DNA of 64,000 nucleotides from CAWANP01 sp963783445 (lineage in GTDB: Bacteria > Chloroflexota > Anaerolineae > JAAYZQ01). Position numbers and translations under genes: made by a program. The notes beneath the pieces were generated by a model. It was not told where the DNA came from. It saw only the letters and a list, made by a program, of their open reading frames with translations, and ran no database searches. Of this stretch, positions 1-8,625 are shown one piece after another; position 1 is the stretch's first letter; each line of letters starts with the position of its first letter. The DNA is taken from assembly GCA_963783445.1 (NCBI GenBank), contig CAWANP010000002.1, positions 1,054,001 to 1,118,000 of the forward strand, written 5' to 3'.

Positions 1-1249
1 ATCTCACGCTGTGCTACCGTGATCTGGCCGCTGGCAGCCAGGCGCTCCAGCCGTCGGTCTGCGATTGCCCAGCGTTCTCCTTCAGTAAATGCCTGCCGCA
101 GGTACGGAAACTCGCTGAAAGGATGCATCATCTCGATGCCCCAGGCAGCCAGGTTCTCGGTTACGGCGTCAAAGACAAACCGGCCGGCCAGGTGATGCAG
201 GCCCGCACCCAGCATCGACTCACCGTGCAGGGCGCACCAAAGGCCGACCGTACCCAGCTCGTCGCGGGCTGACAGGGGCCGGTGCGCAAAATCACCCTCT
301 ACCTCGTCTGGCGAAAAGTCGGCGTCGGCAAAGACTGCAAAACGACAAATCGGTTGCTCCATCACCTGGGCGCCCCAGCCAGCCTCAGCCCCGGCATAGA
401 ATCGCTCCCGGGGGTGGAACCCCAGGGTCTCGAGGATTTCGATCAACTGGGCAAAGACAGTACGCGAGCTGCGGAAGGTATGGTGGTCATGATTGGCCCA
501 GCCCAGCCCCAAGCTGTCCTGATGCGCCTTCTGGATCTGTCCGGCCCGGTTGCGCCTCTGCCAGTACTCGCGTTCCGCTGCAAAGGCGATGCAGGCTGCC
601 GTATCCTTGCCCATCTCGCTCGCCAGTGACTGGGCCATGTCCAGGGTACGTTCCATACCCAGTCGCTCGTCCTCAAAGTCACGGGGCCGGGTGGCCCACT
701 GCTCGAAAGCCCGCAGATAGCGTTGAGGATAGTCGGAGGGCATCTCCGTGGGCACAAAGCCCGGATGCCCCCGCCTCTCTATGGCCAGAAGCTCCCCCCG
801 TCGCTCTGCCAGATCCTGGATCGCCGGTAGGGGCTCAGAAGCGAGCCCTCAATAGGTACGGAAATGTGGTGGGTCATCTGAAAGTAGCTGATGTCCTCCA
901 CCTGGACCGCAACGGCCAGTACCTTACCGGGCTCTGCGCCACCCTCGCTGCGCAGCACAATCCTGGGAAAGATGGCGCCGGGGTGGTAGTACACGGTGTC
1001 GCCGGGATCGGCCGAGACACCCTCTGGCTCAAATCCCAGATCGGTCAACTGGCCCAGTGGCCTGTCGCCGTCTGCCAGGATCAGGTGATCCAGCCAGTCG
1101 ATCAACTGGCAGCCCGTGCGCGCCAGAAGGTCTGTTGCCAGCACGCGGGCCGGTGGTAACGCCTCGACGAAATGCTCCAGCAGCGTCGCTACAAAATCCT
1201 CTGCATCCGGGTACCGGATCCAACCTGCAGTGCTCTTTTCTGTCATCAT
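1..1249 (-). CDS. Hypothetical protein, partial at left edge, frameshifted
   Basis: I do not recognise this family. The start is taken at the ATG at 1249, the first of two adjacent Met codons, because GCAGGAG lies just upstream. The first ~140 codons read in one frame; near 820-845 the sensible protein moves to a neighbouring frame (AIQDLAERRGELLAIERRG onward) and stays open to position 1, so the gene continues outside the window. More than 400 residues are visible. They are soluble-looking and rich in charged and aromatic residues, with a HHLAGRF motif near the visible end and no signal peptide or membrane segment. It lies about 70 nt downstream of the ferredoxin-NADP reductase on the same strand and may be cotranscribed. 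The frameshift could be sequence error. Confidence 0.6.
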
Positions 1250-1317
1250 GGTTTCACTCCTGCCCAATCAGGTTTGACCAGATTCTCATGCGGTCGGCCC
1301 CGCCGATGCCTCGGCGC

Positions 1318-2328
1318 TTACTTGTCGGGCCGGTGGCTGCTATGTCCGGGAAAGACCCGAGTAGCGGGATCGATATAGCGTTTTGCATAGTTGGCTGCCG
1401 TGGCCGCCTCTCCTGTGGCCGTGGCAATCAGCTTGAGTTTCCCCTCGTAGGTGGTAATGTCGCCCACGGCAAACACGCCCGGCAGGTTGGTATGCATCAT
1501 GTGGTCGACCTGGATCGAGTTCCTGACGATCTCCAGCCCCCATTCCTTGATGGGCCCCAGGTTGGCCAGGAATCCGAGTCCCATCACAACGGCATCTACC
1601 TCCATCGTCTGCTCCTGGCCGCTGCGGTTGTCAAAAACGGTGGCTCCTCGAACGTGCTCGTCACCGTGGAGGGCTTCCAGTTCGTAAAAGGGCAATACGT
1701 TGGCCGACGAAACCAGGATCTCTTTGAGCGTCTGCTCGTGGGCGCGGAAGGTGCCCCGGCGGTGAATCAGCGTGACCTCACTGGCGACGCCTAGCAAGCT
1801 CTTAGCCCAGTCCAGGGCCGTATCCCCCCCGCCGACCACGAGTACGCGCTGCCCGCGCAATGCCTCCAGGTCCTTGACAAAAAAGTAGACTCCTTTTCCT
1901 TCCATCCTTTTGATATCGGGGATGTCCAGCGTGCGGGGCACAAAAGCGCCGACGCCGGCGGCGATGATGACGGCACAGGAGTGATGCACGTTTCCCAGGC
2001 TGGTCCTCAACTCGCTGTAGCCATCTCCACCTGCTCGCAACTCTGTGACTTTTTCCCCCAGGCAGACTGTCGGGGAAAACTGCGTTGCCTGCTCCACCTG
2101 GCGCTCAACAAAATCACGGGCCAGGACCCTGGGAAAGCCAGGGATGTCATAGATGTACTTGTCAGGATATAAGGCCGCCAACTGCCCACCCAATTGGGGC
2201 AAGCTATCGATAATCTTGGTTTTGGCATCACGGAGCCCAGCATAGAAGGCGGCAAACAGGCCGGAGGGTCCGCCCCCGATGATGGTGATGTCGTATAATC
2301 CATCTGGTGCAGCAGGTTCTGTGCTCAT
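1318..2328 (-). CDS. Ferredoxin--NADP(+) reductase (thioredoxin-reductase-like type)
   Basis: This 336-residue flavoprotein has an N-terminal FAD dinucleotide motif GGGPSG (residues 18-23) and a second, NAD(P)H-binding GGGDTA (166-171), followed by a basic HRR stretch that fits NADPH preference. A GVFAVGD motif for FAD is near the C-terminus. The CxxC redox pair of true thioredoxin reductases is absent from the central domain, which points to the ferredoxin/flavodoxin-NADP reductase subgroup (YumC-like). Length is normal for that family. The ATG at 2328 has AGGAG about 9 nt upstream. It is cytoplasmic and would exchange electrons between ferredoxin and NADPH, which fits a genome that also carries a 2-oxoacid:ferredoxin oxidoreductase. 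Confidence 0.85.
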   Translation of the reverse strand: MSTEPAAPDGLYDITIIGGGPSGLFAAFYAGLRDAKTKIIDSLPQLGGQLAALYPDKYIYDIPGFPRVLARDFVERQVEQATQFSPTVCLGEKVTELRAGGDGYSELRTSLGNVHHSCAVIIAAGVGAFVPRTLDIPDIKRMEGKGVYFFVKDLEALRGQRVLVVGGGDTALDWAKSLLGVASEVTLIHRRGTFRAHEQTLKEILVSSANVLPFYELEALHGDEHVRGATVFDNRSGQEQTMEVDAVVMGLGFLANLGPIKEWGLEIVRNSIQVDHMMHTNLPGVFAVGDITTYEGKLKLIATATGEAATAANYAKRYIDPATRVFPGHSSHRPDK

Positions 2329-2366
2329 GGGCTCTGCTCCTTGTCCGGGATGGCGACGCCTTCCCT

Positions 2367-2395
2367 ATTCTATCGCGAAGCGGCAGAAAATGCAA
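2367..2395 (-). promoter_or_regulatory. Sigma-70-type promoter for the FNR operon
   Basis: Read on the minus strand, TTGCAT (2395-2390) is followed after 17 nt by TAGAAT (2372-2367). It points into the FNR gene starting at 2328 and leaves a leader of about 30 nt. It is divergent from the promoter at 2455. Confidence 0.55.
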
Positions 2396-2454
2396 CTTCT
2401 CCGCCGCCAGGTTGTCTGTCTGCGCACATGATGGTTGACCGCGCAAACACCGAC

Positions 2455-2483
2455 TTGACAATGGATGGAAAACAGCCTATAAT
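2455..2483 (+). promoter_or_regulatory. Consensus sigma-70 promoter for the methyltransferase island
   Basis: TTGACA (2455-2460), a 17-nt spacer and TATAAT (2478-2483) match the consensus exactly. It points toward the first corrinoid protein gene at 2793, so the message would carry an unusually long leader of about 300 nt. Confidence 0.8.
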
Positions 2484-2489
2484 GGGCCA

Positions 2490-2780
2490 GTCGTTCGCGG
2501 CTTGGCCCTGGGATGAGGTGGGCTGTGCTGCGGCTGAATGCCACACGTTTCCAGGTCGGAAGGGTGAAGAATTGGCAAACCGATCCAGCGCAAACATCGC
2601 CACTGCGGAACGAATCATCGTTGCCTCGCAGCCGCTCTCTTTTGAAACGTACGAGCAGGGCGTCGGCAAGGTGAATCTGTGGCTGGTCATGGCTTCTATT
2701 TGGGGGAACAGGCTTTCCTGAAAGCGATCTGTTTCCCTCTTTTTATTGCGGTCAATCTTGTGTAAGGAATCAGCTCAAAG
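2490..2780 (+). other. Long untranslated leader before the corrinoid protein gene
   Basis: About 300 nt lie between the consensus promoter and the start codon at 2793. A 126-codon open frame crosses part of it but resembles no protein I know and lacks a ribosome site. The leader has GGTGAAG-like and GCCACTG segments reminiscent of pieces of cobalamin riboswitches, but I cannot find a convincing B12 box, so no riboswitch is called. Confidence 0.35.
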
Positions 2781-2792
2781 AGGAGGAATAAG

Positions 2793-3425
2793 ATGGCGGA
2801 CATTCTGCAGAGAATTGCTTCAAACCTGTACGACGGAGAGGATCAAGAGGTCGCTGCCCTGGTTCAGCAGGCAGTGGACGAAGGCATCGATCCTGCTGAG
2901 ATCCTGCAGGGGGGACTCATCGCCGGGATGGACGAGGTAGGCCGGGACTTTAAGGCTGGCGACCTCTTTGTGCCGGAGGTACTCATTGCCGCCCGGGCCA
3001 TGCACGCTGGCATGGATGTGCTGCGACCGTTGCTGGCCGAAGGCGACGTGATGAGCGCGGGCAAGTATGTGATTGGGACCGTCAAAGGTGACCTTCACGA
3101 CATTGGCAAGAACCTGGTCAGGATGATGCTCGAAGGTGGTGGCTTTGAAATGATCGATCTTGGCACCGATGTGGATGCGCAGGCTTTCGTCGATGCCGTC
3201 AGCGAGCATCAACCCCAGTTTCTGGGCATGAGTGCTCTGCTGACCACGACCATGGTCCAGATGAAGGCCATCATCGAGGCCCTGGAAGAGGCGGGTCTGC
3301 GCGATTCGATCAAGATCATGATTGGTGGAGCGCCGGTGACGGATGCTTTTGCTCAGGAGATTGGGGCCGATGCTTATGCCCCCGACGCGGCTAGCGCCGT
3401 GGACGTGGCCCGCAGCCTGGCGTAG
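2793..3425 (+). CDS. Methyltransferase-cognate corrinoid protein (MtbC/MttC/MtgC-like)
   Basis: This 210-residue protein carries the methyl group on a bound corrinoid between a substrate methyltransferase and a second methyltransferase. An N-terminal helical cap domain (about 1-88) is followed by a Rossmann-like B12 domain. The cobalt-ligating motif DxHxxG is D100-L-H102-D-I-G105, with His102 the expected lower axial ligand. SALLTTT (148-154) and GGAP (178-181) complete the nucleotide-tail pocket. The start is supported by AGGAGG at 2781-2786. It heads the island, follows a consensus promoter, and is separated from the first mttB by a strong hairpin. With ten MttB paralogues and only two corrinoid proteins nearby, it is probably a shared methyl carrier. 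Confidence 0.93.
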   Translation: MADILQRIASNLYDGEDQEVAALVQQAVDEGIDPAEILQGGLIAGMDEVGRDFKAGDLFVPEVLIAARAMHAGMDVLRPLLAEGDVMSAGKYVIGTVKGDLHDIGKNLVRMMLEGGGFEMIDLGTDVDAQAFVDAVSEHQPQFLGMSALLTTTMVQMKAIIEALEEAGLRDSIKIMIGGAPVTDAFAQEIGADAYAPDAASAVDVARSLA

Positions 3426-3454
3426 CGTGATCTGAACGCAGTCGGAAGATGTAG

Positions 3455-3496
3455 TGCGTGAAGCATGGGCGCCGCTTGGCGCCCATGTTTCACGCA
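3455..3496 (+). terminator. 19-bp stem-loop between corrinoid protein and mttB genes
   Basis: The arms 3455-3473 and 3478-3496 pair over 19 bp with one G-U wobble around a GCTT loop. The following sequence is T-rich (TTTCTTTGTATTTCTAT) but is not a clean T-tract. It could be a partial terminator or an RNA-stabilising 3' end that keeps corrinoid protein mRNA above mttB mRNA. Confidence 0.6.
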
Positions 3497-3527
3497 TTTC
3501 TTTGTATTTCTATCTATTGGAGGTCCG

Positions 3528-4973
3528 ATGGCGACTGAGCAATTCCCTGTGTCTACGGCGCATCCCACCATTACGATGTTGTCGGAAGAACAGATCTTGG
3601 CCATTCATCACGCCAGCTTGGATATCTTGCTGCGAACTGGCATCGTTATGAAGAACGAGTTGGGCCGCAAACTGTTGCTTGAGGCTGGTGCCTGGGAGGC
3701 AGAGGGCCGGATCAAGATCCCCGAGCGGGCGGTGATGGATGCCGTCGCCGTTGCCCCGTCACGTATACCCATGCACAATCGTCTTGGCGATCTGACCATG
3801 CCGCTGGAGGAGGGCAAGGTCTTCTTCGGACCGGGTTCTGACTGCCCCTTCACCATCGACGTGGAGACTGGTGAACGGCGCCGGGCTGTCGCCGCCGATG
3901 TGCGGCGCATTGCCCGCCTGTGTGACGGTCTGGAACAGATCGATTTCGTCATGTCGATGGGCACGCCCTCAGACGTTCCCACCCTGGATCACTACCTGCA
4001 TAGCTTTGTGCAGATGATCCGGGGCTCTGTCAAGCCCAACGTCTATACGGCCCTGGACCGGGCCGACATGGAGGACATCTATCGCATTGCTTGTGCCGTG
4101 GCCGGCGGCGAGACAGAGCTGCGTGAGAAGCCCTTCATGATGCTCTATGCGGAATCGATCTCGCCTCTGCTCTACAACGACGAATCGGTGGACAAGCTCT
4201 TGTTCTGCGCCGAGAAGGGCATTCCCGTGACCTATCCGCCCTCGCCCAATACCGGCGGCGGTGGTCCCATCACGGTTGCTGGAGCGCTGGCCCTGGGCAA
4301 CGCTGAATGCCTGGTTGGGCTGGTGCTGGCCCAGTTGATCCGGCCGGGAACCCCTTTCCTGTATGGTATGAACATCGCCGCGCTGGACATGAAGTCGGCC
4401 ATCGTTAGCTACGGCGCCCCCGAGTGGGCCATGGCCATGCCCGCCTTCACCGACCTGGGCCGCTTCTATGGTCTGCCGGTGTGGGGGGCTGCAGGCGCCA
4501 CCGATAGCAAGGTCGTCGACGCCCAGGCTGGCATCGAGGCGACGGTCACCATCATGTCGGCTTTTCTCAGCCGCTGCAACCTGGTCCACGACGTAGGCTA
4601 CATTGAGTATGGAACCACCTCCTCGATGGAGATGCTGGTCATCGCCGACGAGGCCATACGTGACGTGCGCTACATGATGGGCGGCGTGGAGGTCAGCGAC
4701 CGAACCCTGGCCCGCGAAGCGATCCATCGGGCCAAGCCCGGTGCCGGCTTCCTGGCCGACGACCACACGCTGGACAATTGGAAGTGGGCGCAGTGGCGGC
4801 CCATGCTCATCGACCGCATGCGCTATGATCGCTGGGTGAAGCAGGGCAGCAAGGACATGACGACCAGGGCCAACGAGCGCGCTCGCGAGATCCTGGCCGA
4901 ACACGAGGTACCTCCTCTGTCACCAGAGGCCGAGGAAGCCATCGCGGAGGTGCTCCAACAGCGGGCCGCGTGA
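3528..4973 (+). CDS. MttB-family corrinoid methyltransferase 1 (non-pyrrolysine)
   Basis: This 481-residue member of the trimethylamine methyltransferase family is predicted to move a methyl group from a quaternary or tertiary amine onto a corrinoid protein. Family features include the FGPGSDCPF segment, the THPT-like MGTPSDVP strand, the GAPEW segment, the TDSKVVDAQAG segment, HDVGY and a conserved C-terminal HT..NWKW region. No in-frame amber codon interrupts the frame, so it is of the non-pyrrolysine type (known members act on glycine betaine, proline betaine, carnitine or butyrobetaine). The start at 3528 has GGAGG at the right distance; an upstream in-frame Met lies inside the hairpin region and is unlikely. 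It sits next to its probable corrinoid partner. The substrate cannot be assigned. Confidence 0.9.
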   Translation: MATEQFPVSTAHPTITMLSEEQILAIHHASLDILLRTGIVMKNELGRKLLLEAGAWEAEGRIKIPERAVMDAVAVAPSRIPMHNRLGDLTMPLEEGKVFFGPGSDCPFTIDVETGERRRAVAADVRRIARLCDGLEQIDFVMSMGTPSDVPTLDHYLHSFVQMIRGSVKPNVYTALDRADMEDIYRIACAVAGGETELREKPFMMLYAESISPLLYNDESVDKLLFCAEKGIPVTYPPSPNTGGGGPITVAGALALGNAECLVGLVLAQLIRPGTPFLYGMNIAALDMKSAIVSYGAPEWAMAMPAFTDLGRFYGLPVWGAAGATDSKVVDAQAGIEATVTIMSAFLSRCNLVHDVGYIEYGTTSSMEMLVIADEAIRDVRYMMGGVEVSDRTLAREAIHRAKPGAGFLADDHTLDNWKWAQWRPMLIDRMRYDRWVKQGSKDMTTRANERAREILAEHEVPPLSPEAEEAIAEVLQQRAA

Positions 4974-5098
4974 GGCGCAAACCGCCGAGAGTGAAACCTT
5001 TGGCCGGCAAGCTTAGGTCGTCGGGCATGAGGCATCAGACGTGGGTCCCGTGAATACTGTACCAGGGCGCACGAAACCAGTTTTCAGGGAGGTATTGT

Positions 5099-6547
5099 AT
5101 GGGACGACCTGGTCCCGCGGGCGGGCAGTACCAGCCCTTGACCGAGCAGCAACTGGGGCTCGTTCACGATGCCTCGCTGGCCGTACTCGAGCGCACGGGC
5201 GTCCAGGTTGAGAACGAGTCGGCGCTGGCCCTCTACCGCCAGGGTGGAGCCAGGGTCGATGGTACCCGGGTATACATCACGCCAGCCATGGTCGAAGCAG
5301 CCCTGGTCACCCTTCCTTCCAGCGTTCTGCTGGCTGGCCGAGATCCCGCTCAAGACCTGCTGTTGGAGGGAAAGCGGGTCTATGCTGGGACCGGCGGCTC
5401 GCCGACGATGGTCCTCGATCCGGGTGCGGACACTGTCCGGCCTGGCACCCTGCGCGATCTCGCGGAACTGGCCCTCTTGGCCGACGCCCTGGAGCACTGT
5501 GACTTTATCACGATCCCCCTGCATCCCACCGACGTTCCCCCTGAGGATGCGCCGGTCAATCGCTTTTATGCCTGTCTGGTCAATAGTACCAAGCACGTCA
5601 TGAGTAACGTCCAGACTCATGCCGGATCTGTAGCGGGGGCGGGCCAGGTTATCGAACTGGCCAGTATCATCGCTGGCGGGCAGAAGGCATTGCGGGCGCG
5701 CCCCATTGTCTCGGCGGTCACGAGCTGGATGGTCAGCCCTCTGCACCTGGACACCGGCGTGACGGACATTCTCATCGAGTGGTGCAGGCAAGGTTTGCCC
5801 GTGGTCCTGTCCTCTGCGCCAATGGCCGGTTCTACCTCGCCCGTGACCTTGGCCGGTACGCTGGTACAGCTAAATGCAGAGCAGTTGAGCGGCATCGTGC
5901 TCACCCAGCTCGTGCGCCCCGGCACACCCGTGCTGGCCGGCTACATCCCTGGCGTGGTTGATATGCGCAGCGGTGGCTACCTGGGCGGTGCTGTCGAGTT
6001 TGGTATGATGCAGGCTGCCGCGGCACAGTTGGCCCATTACTATCGAGTGCCCATCTATGGCTCTGGCGGCATGACCGATAGCAAAGTTCCCGACGCCCAG
6101 GCCGGATACGAAAAGATGGCGACCCTGATGCTGGCGGCAATGGGCGGCTGCAACTACATCCATCATGCCATCGCCATGGTCACCAACATGAACGCAGCCT
6201 CGCTGGAGCAAGCTGTCCTTGATGATGAGATGGTTGGCATGGTCCTGCGCGTGCTGTGCGGTGTGGATGTCACCGACGACGCTCTGGCCGTCGAGGCCAT
6301 TGACCGGGTCGGTCCTGGCGGGCACTACCTGATGGATGGCCACACCCTGCAGTTCATGCGATCCGAACTCTTTCAACCACTTCTGGCAGACCGTCAGAAC
6401 CGGGCGGCGTGGGAGGCGGCGGGCAAAAAAGACAGCCGGGCCCGAGCCATCGCCCGCGTGGCGACGCTGCTCCATGAGCACAAACCTGTGCCTCTTTCGC
6501 CCGGCGTGGAGGCCAGCATCAGGGCCAAGTTCAACATTCTCCTCTAG
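5099..6547 (+). CDS. MttB-family corrinoid methyltransferase 2
   Basis: This intact 482-residue MttB homologue has GGGAGG at 5087-5092 before its ATG. It keeps the family TIM-barrel pattern, including the TDSKVPDAQAG segment and the GPGGHYL..HTLQF segment before the C-terminal helices. It diverges at sites conserved in the others: the usual GPGSDC segment is GTGGSPT and the usual HDVGY is HHAIA. This suggests a distinct substrate or an altered active site. The reading frame has no amber codon. A PLP aminotransferase and the second corrinoid protein follow on the same strand, so it may form a small module with them. Confidence 0.88.
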   Translation: MGRPGPAGGQYQPLTEQQLGLVHDASLAVLERTGVQVENESALALYRQGGARVDGTRVYITPAMVEAALVTLPSSVLLAGRDPAQDLLLEGKRVYAGTGGSPTMVLDPGADTVRPGTLRDLAELALLADALEHCDFITIPLHPTDVPPEDAPVNRFYACLVNSTKHVMSNVQTHAGSVAGAGQVIELASIIAGGQKALRARPIVSAVTSWMVSPLHLDTGVTDILIEWCRQGLPVVLSSAPMAGSTSPVTLAGTLVQLNAEQLSGIVLTQLVRPGTPVLAGYIPGVVDMRSGGYLGGAVEFGMMQAAAAQLAHYYRVPIYGSGGMTDSKVPDAQAGYEKMATLMLAAMGGCNYIHHAIAMVTNMNAASLEQAVLDDEMVGMVLRVLCGVDVTDDALAVEAIDRVGPGGHYLMDGHTLQFMRSELFQPLLADRQNRAAWEAAGKKDSRARAIARVATLLHEHKPVPLSPGVEASIRAKFNILL

Positions 6548-6576
6548 ACCTAAACGGTTCTGAAAGGATAGATGTT

Positions 6577-7740
6577 ATGCCCTTTGCCCGTCGCATCACC
6601 CACTTGAAGGCAGAAGGGGCCTATGCCGTCTTTGCTCGCGCCCAGGCGCTGGAAGCCCAGGGCCGGGAAATCGTCCACCTGGAAATGGGCCAGCCTGATT
6701 TTGAGACCTATGCCAACATCACCCTTGCCGGCATTCGGGCCATTACCGCGGGCCATACCCGCTATACCTTGCCTTCTGGCGTGCCGGCCCTCCGCCAGGC
6801 TCTGGCCGCCGATGCCGGATCGCGGCGCGGGGTCGAGTTTTCGTCCGAGCAGGTCGTGGTCGCGCCTGGAAACAAACCGCTGCTACTCCTGCCAATGTTG
6901 GCCCTCCTTGAGCCGGGCGATGAAGTGATCTATCCTGATCCGGGCTTTCCCAGCTACGCGGCGACCATTGGTCTCAGTGGCGCGACGCCTGTGCCCATAC
7001 CCCTGGTCGAGGAGCAGGGATTTGATCTGGACTTGGATGCCCTGGATCGCTGCCTTGGTCCCAGGACGCGCATGATCATCCTGAATTCTCCTGGCAATCC
7101 CACAGGCAATATTCTATCTGCCGAGACCCTGATCCATGTAGCCGAGATCGCCAACCGTCATGACCTGTGGATCCTCTCCGACGAAATCTATGGCCGGATG
7201 GCCTACGATGGTGCGGTGTCCAGCATTGTGTCGCTGCCCGGGATGGCGGATCGGACCATTATTGCCGATGGTTTCTCCAAGACTTACGCCATGACCGGCT
7301 GGCGCCTGGGCTTTGGTATCATGCCCCAACCACTGGCCGAAAAGCTGGATCTCCTGCTCACGCACTCGGTCGGTTGCTCGGCAACTTTCACCCAGTACGC
7401 GGCCCTGGAAGCGGTCCTCGGCCCGCAGGATGAGGTGGATGCGGTGATGGCCGAGTTCCACCGCCGCCGCGACTTTATCGTTGCTGGGCTCAATGCCATT
7501 TCCGGCCTCCGGTGCCCAATGCCCAAGGGTGCCTTCTATGCCTTTCCCAATGTGACCGCATTTGGCCTGTCCTCGGATGAGTTGGCTGACTATTTCTTGG
7601 ACGAGGCTGGCGTTGCCGTTTTGCCAGGCACGTCTTTTGGCCGCAATGGGGAGGGCTACCTGCGTCTCTCTTATGCCACCTCGATGGAGAATATCCAGAA
7701 AGCCTTGGAGCGAATAGCGGGTGCGCTGGCTGCCCTATAG
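6577..7740 (+). CDS. Class I/II pyridoxal-phosphate aminotransferase
   Basis: This 387-residue fold-type I aminotransferase has NSPGNPTG at 170-177, SDEIYG at 201-206 and the PLP lysine K235 in GFSKTYAMTGWRLG. Length and motifs match the aspartate/aromatic aminotransferase branch (AspC/PatA-like). It starts 29 nt after an mttB gene and precedes the second corrinoid protein gene. In this context it may deaminate an amino acid freed by demethylation of a betaine; that is inference. The amino-donor specificity cannot be read from sequence. Confidence 0.85.
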   Translation: MPFARRITHLKAEGAYAVFARAQALEAQGREIVHLEMGQPDFETYANITLAGIRAITAGHTRYTLPSGVPALRQALAADAGSRRGVEFSSEQVVVAPGNKPLLLLPMLALLEPGDEVIYPDPGFPSYAATIGLSGATPVPIPLVEEQGFDLDLDALDRCLGPRTRMIILNSPGNPTGNILSAETLIHVAEIANRHDLWILSDEIYGRMAYDGAVSSIVSLPGMADRTIIADGFSKTYAMTGWRLGFGIMPQPLAEKLDLLLTHSVGCSATFTQYAALEAVLGPQDEVDAVMAEFHRRRDFIVAGLNAISGLRCPMPKGAFYAFPNVTAFGLSSDELADYFLDEAGVAVLPGTSFGRNGEGYLRLSYATSMENIQKALERIAGALAAL

Positions 7741-7823
7741 TGGGCGCTTTGGAAGGTGCGTCATCCAGCCCATAACTGCAGGTTCAAAACGAAGAAAATC
7801 AAGCACAGACTAGGGAGGAAGAC

Positions 7824-8474
7824 ATGGCAAACGAAAAACTGTACGAGGATATGGCAAAGTCAGTCATCGATGGTCTGCCTGACAGCGCCAGAGATCTGGC
7901 CAATGAAGCGTTGAGTGAGGGCGTTGATCCGCTGGAGGCCATCGACAAGGGCTTCAAACCTGGTATGGATGTCGTCGGCGAGGGCTTTGCCAACGGCGAG
8001 TTGTTCATTCCTGACTTGATGATGAGTGGCGAGGCGATGAAGACCGCCATTGCTACCCTGGAACCGGAACTGCTGAAAAGGCGCCAGCAGCGCGATGTGC
8101 TGGGCAAGGTGGTCATCGGCACGGTCCAGGGGGACATCCACGAGATCGGCAAGACGCTGGTCGCGACCATGCTGGCAGCCAATGGATTTGAGGTCTATGA
8201 CCTGGGCGTGGACGTGTCGGCTCAGCAGTTTGTCGACAAGGTGCGTGAAGTGGATGCCGACATGGTCGGTTTGTCAGCGCTGCTCACCACAACCATCCTC
8301 AACCAGGAAGAGGTCATCCTCAGTCTCAAAGAGGCCGGCCTGCGGGACAAGGTCAAAGTCATCATCGGCGGCGTACCGGCCAGCCCAGAGTGGGCCGAAG
8401 AGATTGGCGCCGACGCCTACGCCGAAAACGCAACCGATGCCGTCAAGGTCGTCAAGCAACTGGCCGGAGCGTAG
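7824..8474 (+). CDS. Methyltransferase-cognate corrinoid protein 2
   Basis: This 216-residue paralogue of the protein at 2793 has the same two-domain plan: a helical cap at about 1-90, then a B12-binding domain. The DxHxxG motif is D104-I-H106-E-I-G109, followed by SALLTTT and GGVP motifs. AGGGAGGAAG lies just upstream of the ATG. It is followed within about 150 nt by a homocysteine methyltransferase that has no B12 domain of its own, so the pair resembles a split version of the MetH N-terminal half. It may receive methyl groups from one or more MttB paralogues. Confidence 0.93.
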   Translation: MANEKLYEDMAKSVIDGLPDSARDLANEALSEGVDPLEAIDKGFKPGMDVVGEGFANGELFIPDLMMSGEAMKTAIATLEPELLKRRQQRDVLGKVVIGTVQGDIHEIGKTLVATMLAANGFEVYDLGVDVSAQQFVDKVREVDADMVGLSALLTTTILNQEEVILSLKEAGLRDKVKVIIGGVPASPEWAEEIGADAYAENATDAVKVVKQLAGA

Positions 8475-8625
8475 GCCGTCAAACGCCAAGCGTCAGGTGC
8501 GAAACGTGAAGAGTGAACGGCCATGCGAGCAACCTGATTTCCAGCAGGTTCACGCAACACGTACCATGCATCACGAAACAGCCGCACGAAACACGCAGCA
8601 CGTCCGTGTCCCAAGGAGTGACCCC

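Noticed and set aside
2560..2700. Cobalamin riboswitch in the leader of the first corrinoid protein
   Set aside because: Only scattered short matches (GCCACTG and a GGTGAAG-like piece) are present and the conserved B12 box cannot be found.
2341..2721. 126-codon plus-strand frame between FNR and the corrinoid protein
   Set aside because: It runs across the promoter at 2455, has no ribosome site and resembles no protein.
3969..4904. Long minus-strand open frame opposite mttB1, and similar frames opposite most mttB genes and opposite the fused ABC ATPase (15508-16851)
   Set aside because: They are shadows of conserved plus-strand genes in high-GC DNA, with His/Gln/Gly-rich translations, no ribosome sites and no family similarity.
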